Origin: Pseudomonadota bacterium
Lineage (GTDB): Bacteria > Pseudomonadota > Gammaproteobacteria > Burkholderiales > Burkholderiaceae_F
Direction: 5' to 3'
Length of the DNA: 37,950 bases
Assembly: GCA_021838715.1 (NCBI GenBank)
Contig: JAKCCX010000019.1
Coordinates: forward strand, 1-37,950
Part shown: piece by piece, positions 24,903 through 33,799 of the stretch
Layout of the letters: each line of letters opens with the position of its first letter
Numbering within the stretch: position 1 is the stretch's first letter
Notes under the pieces: generated by a model
The model's input: only the letters and a program-made list of their open reading frames with translations
Database searches by the model: none
What the model was told of the DNA's origin: nothing
Program-made: the position numbers and the translations under genes

Positions 24903-25574
24903 TTACGGGAACGGCTGCGGATCCGGCGATGGTGGGGAATCCGCCTCCATGCTTGCGATGACACCGAGCGCCTGGATTGCCGCCGCCTGCTGCGGCGTTT
25001 CGCCCGACGATCGCAGCAGGGCGACCGCGGCGGTTTCGGCGGCGCCGATCTGCTGCAAGGTCCGGTTCGCCTGGGCGTAGGTCTGCCGTCCAGCGGCCAG
25101 GTCGATGAGCGTGTGCCTGCGTCCCGCGGTCGCCAGCCGGGCAATGGAAATCACGCTCGGTTCGCCGGCGAAATACGTGGCGAGGAAGCGGTCCTTGATC
25201 GGCTTGCAGGTGCTGCGCCAGGCGTGCCAGTACGCGTCGATCGCCGCGCGTTCCGGCGGCGTGGGCGTGGTGTCGTCGGCCAGCATCGAGAGCGGGATGT
25301 CGTCGAGTTCCGCCGGGCTGAGGGGGATCTTCCCCACGATCGGCTGCAATGCCGGACGGGAATGGAAGTCGCAGGCGGCATTCATGGCCGCAAGATCGGA
25401 TTGGTAGCGTTGTTGCGGAGTGGTCGCGCATCCACCCAGTGCACCCAGTGCCGCCGCCGTGACCAGGGCCGCGACGGTCGTCGCAGCCTGCCGACATCGC
25501 CGTGGCGGGGCGCTGCGTCCCCGGATATGCCGATCTGGTGCCGTATCGCGCATTTGTCGTTGACCGCCCACCAT
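24903..25574 (-). CDS. Predicted lipoprotein, function unknown
   Basis: 223 residues. A basic N-terminal region is followed by a hydrophobic stretch (ATTVAALVTAAALGALGGCA) ending in a lipobox LGGC at about residue 49, so it is a likely lipoprotein; the long basic leader suggests that the true start is the ATG at 25553 rather than 25574. The mature part is mostly helical, with IPLSPAELDDIPLSMLADDT and two further Cys (CDFHSRP, STCKPIKD) that may form a disulfide. I do not recognise the family. It lies divergent from the PAS-GGDEF-EAL gene (128-nt gap) and upstream of yghU. Confidence 0.7.
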   Translation of the reverse strand: MVGGQRQMRDTAPDRHIRGRSAPPRRCRQAATTVAALVTAAALGALGGCATTPQQRYQSDLAAMNAACDFHSRPALQPIVGKIPLSPAELDDIPLSMLADDTTPTPPERAAIDAYWHAWRSTCKPIKDRFLATYFAGEPSVISIARLATAGRRHTLIDLAAGRQTYAQANRTLQQIGAAETAAVALLRSSGETPQQAAAIQALGVIASMEADSPPSPDPQPFP

Positions 25575-25702
25575 GAAGGTAGCGTGGTATTGGGGTGCTT
25601 ATCGGGGAATCCGATTGCCTGACGTCAAGCAAAAATGGATCTTGATTCTCGTTCTGGCAATGCGTCCCTACGTGCAGTCTATCCGATTCACCGAAGCCGA
25701 GA

Positions 25703-27652
25703 ATGAAGCGGAACTGGCGTCACACCGTGTTTACCGCGACCGTCGCGTGGAGCGTGTATGCGGCATTCGTGGTCGCCTCGACCGCGATCATCCTGCGTCT
25801 GCTCCAGCGCGGCTTCGAGGGCATCACGCCATCCCAGCTGGTCGTCAGCATCGTGGGCATTTATCTGCTCATGATCATTCTTTCCGCTTGGCTGCTGGAT
25901 CTCAATCTGCAACGGCGAAAAATCGTCCGCGAACTGCGGATCTCGGAAATCGTGTTCCAGTCGCAGGAACCGATGCTCGTCACCGACGCGAACGGCACCA
26001 TTCTGCGGATCAATGAGGCATTCACGCGCGAGACCGGATACCGTGTCGACGATGTGGTCGGAAGGAATCCCCGCGTCATGCAGTCAGGGCGCCATTCCGG
26101 GGAGTTCTATCTCCAGATGTGGGAAAGCATCCGCAATTCCGGCCAATGGCAAGGGGAGATCTGGGACAAGCGCAAGGATGGAACGATCTATCCGAAATGG
26201 CTGTCGATCGCCGGCGTATTCGGAGCGGACGGGCGTGTCACCCACTACGTGGGCGGCTTCACCGATCTTTCCGAGCGCAAGGAGGCGGCGGCCAAAATCG
26301 CGCAGCTTGCCTACTACGATGCGTTGACGGGGCTTCCCAATCGGCATCTCTTCATGGACCGCCTGCGGCACGCCTTGTCGGCCAATGCGCGCAATCAACA
26401 ATATGGCGCGCTGCTCTACATCGATCTGGACAAGTTCAAGATCGTCAACGATACGGTCGGCCACGAGGAAGGGGACCGGCTCCTGGGCGAAGCCGGCCGG
26501 CGCCTGCAGGAATCGGTGCGCGAAGGGGATACGGTTGCACGCCTCGGCGGCGACGAGTTCGTGATCGTGCTGGAGAACCTGGGGGCGATGTACGACGATG
26601 CCGCGTTCATGGCGCGGACGGTGTGCGAGAAGCTGGTCGCCAGGATGTCGGAGGCGTACTGGCTTGCAAACCAGGAGTTCTCCTGCCCGGCGAGCATCGG
26701 TGTGACCCTCTGGCATGGAGAGTTCCGCGGCGGCGCGAACGAATTGCTGAAGCAGGCCGACGTCGCGATGTACCAGGCGAAGCGGGCCGGCCGCAATACC
26801 GTGCGATTCTTCGATCCCGCGATCCAGATCGCGATCGAGAATCAGGCGAGGCTGGAGAGTCGTTTGCGTACCGCCCTGCAACGCAAGCAGTTCCAGCTGT
26901 ATTTCCAACCGCAGGTGCAGGAAGAAGGCGCGGTGCGGGGCGCAGAGGCGCTCTTGCGCTGGAATGACCCGGAACGCGGTCCGGTTTCTCCGGCGGAGTT
27001 CATCCCGGTCGCCGAGGAGACCGGGGTGATCGTCTCCATCGGCCGGTGGGTGTTGCAGAGCGCCTGCGAACAACTCCGTCGATGGCAGGAAATTCCGGCA
27101 ATGCGGACTCTGCGACTCTCGGTCAACATCAGCGCCAAGCAGTTCGGCAGCGATTCGTTTGTGTCCGAACTGGTCGAGCAGGTGCGGGCAAGCGAAGTGA
27201 ACCCCGCGCTGCTCGAACTCGAGCTTACGGAGAGCGTGTTGCTCGAGAACGTCGATGACGCCATCGAAAAGATGATGGCATTGCGGAAATTGGGTATTAC
27301 GTTTGCATTGGACGACTTCGGTACCGGATACTCGTCGCTTTCGTACTTGCGGAAACTCCCGCTGGACGTCGTGAAAATCGACCGCAGCTTCGTCCTGGAT
27401 CTCGGCGCGAACGACAGCAGCAAGACCATCGTGCGAACGATCATTCAGATGGCGCAGAATCTGCGCCTGTGCGTGATCGCCGAGGGCGTGGAGACCGAGG
27501 CGCAGCAGCGGATCCTCTCCGGGTTCGGTTGCGACGTGTACCAGGGCTACCGGTTTGGAAGGCCGGTTGCGATCCAGGAATTCGAAACCCATCTCATGCA
27601 TGCAACCATTGTTCGGAACGAAGCCGTCGCGGTTTTCCAGAAGGCGATCTGA
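25703..27652 (+). CDS. Membrane-bound PAS-GGDEF-EAL c-di-GMP protein
   Basis: 649 residues. Two membrane helices (about 8-34 and 43-65) are followed by a PAS domain (about 78-192: EPMLVTDANGTILRINEAFT, RNPRVMQSGRHSGEFY), a GGDEF domain with intact RLGGDEF (282-286) and a product-inhibition I-site R273-E-G-D276 five residues before it, and an EAL domain with EALLRW (415), NISAKQF, LELTESVLL, DDFGTGYSS, K558 in VKIDRSF, and AEGVE. Both catalytic sites look complete, so it could make or degrade c-di-GMP; the I-site suggests tight feedback. The PAS has no cofactor-binding residue that I can assign. It is followed after 61 nt by a second c-di-GMP gene. Confidence 0.94.
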   Translation: MKRNWRHTVFTATVAWSVYAAFVVASTAIILRLLQRGFEGITPSQLVVSIVGIYLLMIILSAWLLDLNLQRRKIVRELRISEIVFQSQEPMLVTDANGTILRINEAFTRETGYRVDDVVGRNPRVMQSGRHSGEFYLQMWESIRNSGQWQGEIWDKRKDGTIYPKWLSIAGVFGADGRVTHYVGGFTDLSERKEAAAKIAQLAYYDALTGLPNRHLFMDRLRHALSANARNQQYGALLYIDLDKFKIVNDTVGHEEGDRLLGEAGRRLQESVREGDTVARLGGDEFVIVLENLGAMYDDAAFMARTVCEKLVARMSEAYWLANQEFSCPASIGVTLWHGEFRGGANELLKQADVAMYQAKRAGRNTVRFFDPAIQIAIENQARLESRLRTALQRKQFQLYFQPQVQEEGAVRGAEALLRWNDPERGPVSPAEFIPVAEETGVIVSIGRWVLQSACEQLRRWQEIPAMRTLRLSVNISAKQFGSDSFVSELVEQVRASEVNPALLELELTESVLLENVDDAIEKMMALRKLGITFALDDFGTGYSSLSYLRKLPLDVVKIDRSFVLDLGANDSSKTIVRTIIQMAQNLRLCVIAEGVETEAQQRILSGFGCDVYQGYRFGRPVAIQEFETHLMHATIVRNEAVAVFQKAI

Positions 27653-27713
27653 TCGTCATGCGGTCTTCGGATTGCATCGGAACGCCGGTTCCGGATCGTA
27701 GGGGATCGACGCC

Positions 27714-29774
27714 GTGCTGAACCTCGACGTCGAATCCGTATACGGCCCGGGCACGGCAGCGGCGCTGGGCGCCGCCCCGGACGCCCTCCTGCAGCAGGCG
27801 GCGCGGGAGTTCGTGCCGTATTTCTACGCCATTTTCGCCGGGACGCCGGAGGGCGGCCCCATCCTGGGGCGTCTGTTGCCCGAGGAGTTCGCGCATCTTC
27901 AGGCCCGGCAGACCGAGCATTTCACGATGCTCTTCGATCCCCATCTGACGCCGCCGCGCCATCTGACCGCCGCCCAGCAGGCCGGGCGCGTCCACGCGCT
28001 GATCGGCGTCGACCTGCTGATGGTTTCGGAGGCGTACACGCTCTATCAGCAGTACCTGCAGGACGAACTGCTGCCGAAGATCGAGCCGTCCTGCCGGGAT
28101 GAGCTCATGCGCGCGATCATACGGAGGATCATGGCGGATCTCCGGGGCCAGGCGCTCAGTTATCGCCGGATCGATGCCGAAGTGTCGCGCGCGATCGCGG
28201 AAATCGATCAATTGATCCATGCCACCGCCAATTTCTCGGATCTGATCCGGGGCGCGATGGCCGTCATCGGCAACCTCGAAGGAAATTCGTCCGGTTTCTT
28301 CGCGCGGGTCGATCAGTCCGGCGAGTTGCGGATCGAGGCATCGCAGGGAGCGGCGGGACACCGATACCATCAGGCGATGATGAGCGGCGAGATCCCGCGG
28401 ATCAGCATCGATGTCAACCGGGATTCCGGTCGAGGCCCGGGCGGCATGGCCTGGCGCAGCGGCAAGGTGGTGGTTTCGGATGCATGGGCCTTGGAGCCCC
28501 GCAACGAGCCGTGGAAGAAACTGGGAATCGAATTGGGATTCCGCGCCAGCGCGGCGATCCCCTTGCTCGGCGGCGACGGAGAGTCGATCGCCTTGCTGAG
28601 TTGGTACAGCCCATGGCCCGGGTATTTCTCGACCCCGCGGATGAGCAATTTTTTCAACTACGTGCAGACCGCCCTCAGCCATGCGGTCAGCCGGCTCAAT
28701 GCGGCGCCGGTCGTCGCGCTTTCCCTGCGGCAGTCCTATCGCGGATGGATCGCGGAGGGTCGCATTGCGCTGTTGTACCAACCGATCGTCGATCTGCGCA
28801 CCGGCACGGTGACCAAGGTCGAGGCGCTGGCGCGGCTGGTCGACGATGAGGGACGGATGGTGACGCCGGACCGGTTCCTGCCGGCATGCGGGTCGGAGGA
28901 GTTGTTCACCTTGCTGCAGGCCGGTTTGCGGCGCGCAGGGGAGGATCGCGCGATCTGGACGGAAGCCGGAGTCGACCTGTCGGTCGCGTTGAACTTTCCC
29001 GCCGAAGGCGTCGGGGATCCGCGCTATGAGCGCGCCGTGTTCGAGGCGATCGAGCGTTTCCGTTTCGGCGATGGCCGGCTGACGCTCGAGATCCTGGAAA
29101 GCCGGGAAGGCAGCGATCCGATCGGGCGCCAGCAGGCGTTTTTGCAGCGGCTCCGCGATGTCGGGGTCGCCATCGCCGAGGACGATCTGGGTTCCGGGCA
29201 TAGTTCCCTGCTGCGGCTCGATCGATACGCGTTCGATGAGGTCAAGATGGACCAGGAACTGGTGCGCGGTTCGGTGAGCCGCCCGCAGCGCGCGCTGGAG
29301 TTCATGCTGTACCTCGCCCGCCTGACCCATTCCTTCGGGATGCGTCTCACCGTCGAGGGACTGGAACACCGCGGCCTGATCGAAGCCGCAAGCATTCTTG
29401 GCGCCGATCAGGGGCAGGGCTACGGCATTGCGAAGCCGATGCCGATGGCCGAGATCCCGGGCTGGATCCGGCAGTTTCGTCACGACGTCAAACCCGACTT
29501 TCCGGAAACGACCCTGGGAGCCATGGCGACCTACATGCTCTGGGATCTCGAGGTCGACACCCGGCTCGCGGACGGCGATGGCGGCGTGGTCGATCGAAGG
29601 CGGAGCGTGAAGGCATTCCTTGCCCATCGCGGCCTGCAGCGCTCGGACCTTGCCCGGCTGATCGACGAGCACTTTGCGTCGGGCGCCGCGGCGCGGGCGA
29701 CGGCCCGTGTCGGCATCATCGACGGATTCACGCAGGTGTGGCTCGACGAGATCGGGCTCGACGCCGTCCGTTGA
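27714..29774 (+). CDS. Globin-GAF-EAL c-di-GMP phosphodiesterase, predicted O2 sensor
   Basis: 686 residues, GTG start at 27714 behind AGGGGA. Residues 25-150 look like a globin-coupled-sensor domain: FVPYFYAIFAGTPEGGPILG, HLQARQTEHFTMLF, and AGRVHALIGVDLLMVSEAY with H94 as candidate proximal haem ligand. Residues about 165-330 form a GAF-like domain (GGMAWRSGKVVVSDAWALEP). The EAL domain (about 340-590) is complete: E370 of VEALARL, N427, E459, D490-D491, K511, E548, and Q568-G-Y. No GGDEF domain. It should degrade c-di-GMP under control of oxygen or another haem ligand. The last about 95 residues are an unassigned helical extension. The adjacent upstream gene is a PAS-GGDEF-EAL protein, so both probably act in one circuit. 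Confidence 0.88.
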   Translation: MLNLDVESVYGPGTAAALGAAPDALLQQAAREFVPYFYAIFAGTPEGGPILGRLLPEEFAHLQARQTEHFTMLFDPHLTPPRHLTAAQQAGRVHALIGVDLLMVSEAYTLYQQYLQDELLPKIEPSCRDELMRAIIRRIMADLRGQALSYRRIDAEVSRAIAEIDQLIHATANFSDLIRGAMAVIGNLEGNSSGFFARVDQSGELRIEASQGAAGHRYHQAMMSGEIPRISIDVNRDSGRGPGGMAWRSGKVVVSDAWALEPRNEPWKKLGIELGFRASAAIPLLGGDGESIALLSWYSPWPGYFSTPRMSNFFNYVQTALSHAVSRLNAAPVVALSLRQSYRGWIAEGRIALLYQPIVDLRTGTVTKVEALARLVDDEGRMVTPDRFLPACGSEELFTLLQAGLRRAGEDRAIWTEAGVDLSVALNFPAEGVGDPRYERAVFEAIERFRFGDGRLTLEILESREGSDPIGRQQAFLQRLRDVGVAIAEDDLGSGHSSLLRLDRYAFDEVKMDQELVRGSVSRPQRALEFMLYLARLTHSFGMRLTVEGLEHRGLIEAASILGADQGQGYGIAKPMPMAEIPGWIRQFRHDVKPDFPETTLGAMATYMLWDLEVDTRLADGDGGVVDRRRSVKAFLAHRGLQRSDLARLIDEHFASGAAARATARVGIIDGFTQVWLDEIGLDAVR

Positions 29775-29885
29775 TCGGGATGCGGACCCGGTGCGGACGA
29801 GCGGGGTGCCGACGGGCTGCGAACTTGCGCCGGTGGCGGGCGGAGCGGATGATCCCGTCCGGAACCGTGACGGAGGAACCAGCGC

Positions 29886-31184
29886 GTGAAACGGGATGCG
29901 GGTTTTCGACTTGCGGGCCTGGTGGCCCTGATGATGATCGTCTTTTCCGGCTCCGCGGCGCAGGCGGAGCCGGCATACGACAACGGCTACACCTACCAGA
30001 CCTTGCCGCCTCCTCCTCCCGCCGAGGACGGTTACCCTCCGCCGCCCGGGCTGCCGGACGCGGGGTATGACCAGTCCTACTATCCACCGGTCACATCCCT
30101 GGACCAGGTTCCGGCGATTCCCGGCGATCCGGTGCCGGAATTCGGGGACGGCGCGTATGACTACGCCCCCCCGCCCATGCCGGTCGTGAGCGTGTACCTG
30201 CAACCGGCGCTGGTGGAACCACCGCCGATCGCCATCCCGTGGGCGCCGCCGCCGATGCTGGTCGAGGTGCCGCCGCCCATGCCGTTCTTCGGCGCGGTCT
30301 GGACGGGCGGTTACTGGGCGTGGCAGGGGCAGTGGGTCTGGGCGGCGGGACAGTGGATGGCCCCGCCGATGGCGGGGTACCTCTGGACGCAGCCCTACTA
30401 TGAAAACCGCAACGGCATGGTGATCTTCATCCCCGGTTTCTGGCGCGGTCCGGGGGTGATGTTCATGCGGCCTCCGCTCGTCGCGGTGGTTCCGGTCGTC
30501 CGGATCGCGCCGGGCGTGATCGTCGGGCCTCGGCCCATCGGTCCCAACGGTTGCTTCGTGCCCGCGCCGCCCGGATCGCGTCTCGGCCTGATCGTTTCGG
30601 CGCCGATCGGCACGGCCCCGGCCGTGGTCGTCGGTGCGCCGCCTGTCATCCGGGCCGGCATGCGCGTCGGGTTCGCGGGCGGCGGGCGCGTGCGCATCAC
30701 GGCGCCGGCGGGCGTTGCGGAAAGCGGACGCCCGGTGTCGCTGCTGGCGCCCGCCGCGGCCCGTCTCGCGGCAGCCCAGCGTCCGGTGGTGCGCATGCTG
30801 GCGCCGCCGCCCGCGGTACGCACCCCGATGCGCGGATTTTCCTTGCGCGAAGGGGCGCCGCGGCTGCCGCCGGCGCGGATCGTGCGCCCGCAGGCAAGTC
30901 GCCCGGCATGGTTGCAGCGCGCGCCGCAGCAACCGATGCGGGGTCCGGGCGGGGCGGGGAACGCGCCGCCGTCGCGGGGGTTCCCGCCGCAGCGGTTCCG
31001 GTCGGAGGGCGCGCCGGCGCCGCGCATGCAACCCCGGGCGGTCCCGCCGGCTCCGGCGCGCATGCGCGAGCAACCGCGTTTTGCGCCGCCGCGTACTGCG
31101 CCGCGCAACGCCGCGCCGCGGCCGGTGGCGCGGCCGCCGGAGCGGGAAGGTGGGCATCCCGGGGGCGCGGAGCGGCGCCCGTAG
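29886..31184 (+). CDS. Secreted Pro-rich protein with WxxGxW-type motifs (BcpO-related)
   Basis: 432 residues, GTG start at 29886 with GGAGGAAC ahead. A signal peptide ends near SAAQAEPA (about 27). The N-terminal mature part is Pro/Tyr-rich (PPPPPAEDGYPPPP), the middle has GYWAWQGQWVWAAGQWMAPP and YYENRNGMVIFIPGFWRGPG, repeats of the WxxGxW type I associate with BcpO-related proteins next to cellulose or curli-type genes, and the C-terminal half is a long Pro/Arg/Ala-rich, probably disordered tail. It is expected in the periplasm or outside. Function unknown. It lies 111 nt downstream of the globin-GAF-EAL gene in the same direction, hinting at surface or matrix function. Confidence 0.75.
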   Translation: MKRDAGFRLAGLVALMMIVFSGSAAQAEPAYDNGYTYQTLPPPPPAEDGYPPPPGLPDAGYDQSYYPPVTSLDQVPAIPGDPVPEFGDGAYDYAPPPMPVVSVYLQPALVEPPPIAIPWAPPPMLVEVPPPMPFFGAVWTGGYWAWQGQWVWAAGQWMAPPMAGYLWTQPYYENRNGMVIFIPGFWRGPGVMFMRPPLVAVVPVVRIAPGVIVGPRPIGPNGCFVPAPPGSRLGLIVSAPIGTAPAVVVGAPPVIRAGMRVGFAGGGRVRITAPAGVAESGRPVSLLAPAAARLAAAQRPVVRMLAPPPAVRTPMRGFSLREGAPRLPPARIVRPQASRPAWLQRAPQQPMRGPGGAGNAPPSRGFPPQRFRSEGAPAPRMQPRAVPPAPARMREQPRFAPPRTAPRNAAPRPVARPPEREGGHPGGAERRP

Positions 31185-31241
31185 CCGCCAGGGCCGAGGG
31201 ATCTGGTGCACCCCCCGCCGAACCAGCCTGCAGAGGAAGGC

Positions 31242-33788
31242 ATGAGCGACCAGGCACCCGGCAGCCGGCTGACCTACGGCCATTTGCTTGCAAGGGACAT
31301 CGCAGGATTTGACTCCCTGGTCGAGTTGGCCCTGGACATGCGATCGTTGTGGGACCATGGCGCCGACGGTGTCTGGCGGAATCTCGATCTTGCACTGTGG
31401 GAACTGACCCGGAATCCCTGGGCCATCCTGCAGACCGTGTCGCGAGAGAAGCTTCAAGGTCTCTTGGCGGATCCCGACTTCCGCAAAGGTGTCGACGATC
31501 TGGTGCAAGCCCGGCGCGATGCTGCGGCGGCGCCGGCGTGGTTTCAGCAAACCCACCCAAAATCTCCGCTGACTTGTGTCGCGTACTTCAGCATGGAGTT
31601 CATGCTGAGTGAAGCACTGCCCATTTACTCGGGCGGGCTGGGTAATGTCGCCGGTGATCAGCTCAAGGCTGCCAGCGATCTGGGGGTTCCCGTCGTCGGC
31701 GTGGGATTGCTCTACCAGCAAGGCTATTTTCGCCAGGTGATCGACAAGAACGGAGCGCAGCAGGCGCTCTTCCCCTACAACGATCCCGGACAACTGCCGA
31801 TTACCCCGTTGCGTCATGCGAACGGGGAATGGCTGCGTCTGCAGCTCGATCTGCCGGGAAACCCGATCTGGCTGCGCGCCTGGCAGGCCCAGGTCGGAAG
31901 AGCGAAGCTCTACCTCCTGGATAGCAACGATGTTGCGAACTTCCCGCCCTATCGGGGGATCACCAGTGAGCTTTACGGGGGTGGACCGGAACTGCGCCTG
32001 CAACAGGAATTGTTGCTGGGTATTGGTGGCTGGCGCCTGCTGGCCGCGCTTGGATTGCGGCCCGAAGTGTGTCATCTGAACGAAGGACATGCTGCCTTCG
32101 CGGTACTGGAACGCGCGCGCCACTTCATGAAGGAGGCCGAAGTGCCTTTTGAGGTTGCACTGGCCGTCACGCGCGCCGGCAATGTCTTCACGACCCACAC
32201 CGCAGTGGCGGCCGGATTCGATCGATTCGATCCCGCGCTCATCGAACAGTATCTCGGCACCTATGCCAAGGACACGCTCGGCATTTCCCCGCAGCGGCTG
32301 CTGGCGCTCGGCCGGATGAACGCGGACGACCCATCGGAAAGTTTCAACATGGCCCATCTGGCGCTGCGCGGCAGTAGCGCCGCCAATGGCGTGAGTCGCC
32401 TGCATGGCGAGGTGAGCCGGAAGGTGTTCGCGCCATTGTTCCCCGGCTGGCCACAGCACGAGGTGCCGGTGGGCCATGTGACCAACGGCGTGCACACGCC
32501 AAGCTGGGACTCGGCCGCAGCCGACGCGCTTTGGACCGAGGCTTGCGGCAAAGGTCGCTGGCTGGGCACCACGCAGTCTCTGGAGTTGTCCATTCGCCGC
32601 GTACCGGATTCCCAGTTGTGGAGTTTTCGCAATCGCGCTCGGGAGCGTCTGGTCGATTACGCACGCGAACGGCTGTCGCAGCTATTGACCGCATCGGGCG
32701 CCAGTAGCGAAGCGATCGAGGTCGCGAAGCATGTGCTCGATCCCGCCGTGCTGACGCTGGGGTTTGCGCGACGATTCGCGACATACAAACGACCGAATTT
32801 GTTGCTCCACGATACGGCGCGCCTGATGCGCCTGCTGACCGACCCCGAACGTCCGGTGCAACTCATTCTTGCCGGCAAGGCGCACCCTGCGGATCGTCCC
32901 GGACAGGACATCATTCAGCAGTGGACGACCTTTATCCGGCAATCTCCGGCGCGCCGGCATGTGATCTTCCTCAGTGACTACGACATGTTGTTGATGGAAA
33001 AGCTGGTCCAAGGGGTGGATGTATGGCTCAACACGCCGCGGCGTCCCTGGGAGGCGTGCGGCACCAGCGGTATGAAGGTGTTGGTCAATGGCGGAATCAA
33101 CCTTTCGGAACTGGACGGCTGGTGGGCGGAGGCGTACACGCGCGAGGTCGGGTGGGCTTTGGGGGACGGCCAGGAGCACGGTGACGACCCGGCCCGGGAC
33201 GATGTCGAAGCGGAAGCCCTATATGATCTTCTCGAACGCGAGGTGATCCCCGAGTTCTATGCGCGCGACGAGCGGGATATTCCCGTCGCCTGGATTGCGC
33301 GGGTGCGCGAAAGCATGGCTACTTTGACACCGCGGTTTTCCAGCAACCGCGCGGTGCGGGAATACACCGAGCAATGCTACCTCCCGGCTGCCGCGGCATA
33401 CCGCGAGCGCAGTGCCGACAAGGGCAGGATTGGCGTGCAGGTCGTGAATTGGCAGAACGCGCTGCAGCAAAAGTGGGACAGGTTGCGCTTCGGGGAAACC
33501 AGGGCCGAAACGAAGGGTGCGCAGAACGTGTTCGAGGTTTCGGTGCATCTCGGTGGCCTCGACCCGGACGCAGTGCGAGTCGAACTCTACGCGGATGGGC
33601 ACACCGAAAACACGCCCGAGGGGCGGGCGATGGAACGCGTGTCCCGGATCGAGGGCGAAAACGGTTTTGTCTATCGCGCCTCGGTGCCTGCGACCAGACC
33701 GGCCAGCGACTATACGGCGCGAATCGTGCCGAATCACCCCGGGGTTTCGGTCCCCCTGGAGGACACGCACATCCTGTGGCAGCGGTGA
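31242..33788 (+). CDS. glgP: Alpha-glucan (glycogen/maltodextrin) phosphorylase
   Basis: 848 residues from ATG 31242, preceded by AGAGGAAGG; an upstream GTG in the same frame lacks a ribosome site. The GT35 enzyme releases glucose-1-phosphate from alpha-1,4-glucan. The sequence belongs to the Thermotoga-like branch: AYFSMEFMLSEALPIYSGG, GGLGNVAGDQLKAASDLGVP, HLNEGHAAFAVLER, FTTHTAVAAGFDRF, GHVTNGVHTPSW, RRFATYKRPNLL, and the pyridoxal-phosphate lysine K612 in EACGTSGMKVLVNGGINLSE. An all-beta C-terminal part (about 760-848) may bind carbohydrate. No glgA, glgB or glgC is in the window, so it stands apart from the usual glycogen operon, ending 11 nt before the DUF1415 gene. Confidence 0.93.
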   Translation: MSDQAPGSRLTYGHLLARDIAGFDSLVELALDMRSLWDHGADGVWRNLDLALWELTRNPWAILQTVSREKLQGLLADPDFRKGVDDLVQARRDAAAAPAWFQQTHPKSPLTCVAYFSMEFMLSEALPIYSGGLGNVAGDQLKAASDLGVPVVGVGLLYQQGYFRQVIDKNGAQQALFPYNDPGQLPITPLRHANGEWLRLQLDLPGNPIWLRAWQAQVGRAKLYLLDSNDVANFPPYRGITSELYGGGPELRLQQELLLGIGGWRLLAALGLRPEVCHLNEGHAAFAVLERARHFMKEAEVPFEVALAVTRAGNVFTTHTAVAAGFDRFDPALIEQYLGTYAKDTLGISPQRLLALGRMNADDPSESFNMAHLALRGSSAANGVSRLHGEVSRKVFAPLFPGWPQHEVPVGHVTNGVHTPSWDSAAADALWTEACGKGRWLGTTQSLELSIRRVPDSQLWSFRNRARERLVDYARERLSQLLTASGASSEAIEVAKHVLDPAVLTLGFARRFATYKRPNLLLHDTARLMRLLTDPERPVQLILAGKAHPADRPGQDIIQQWTTFIRQSPARRHVIFLSDYDMLLMEKLVQGVDVWLNTPRRPWEACGTSGMKVLVNGGINLSELDGWWAEAYTREVGWALGDGQEHGDDPARDDVEAEALYDLLEREVIPEFYARDERDIPVAWIARVRESMATLTPRFSSNRAVREYTEQCYLPAAAAYRERSADKGRIGVQVVNWQNALQQKWDRLRFGETRAETKGAQNVFEVSVHLGGLDPDAVRVELYADGHTENTPEGRAMERVSRIEGENGFVYRASVPATRPASDYTARIVPNHPGVSVPLEDTHILWQR

Positions 33789-33799
33789 CACTGGGAGAT

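Noticed and set aside
27594-32495. A minus-strand open frame of 1633 codons
   Set aside because: It lies antisense to four well-supported plus-strand genes (two c-di-GMP proteins, the WxxGxW protein and glgP). High GC content removes stop codons from such shadow frames; its sequence has no domain sense.
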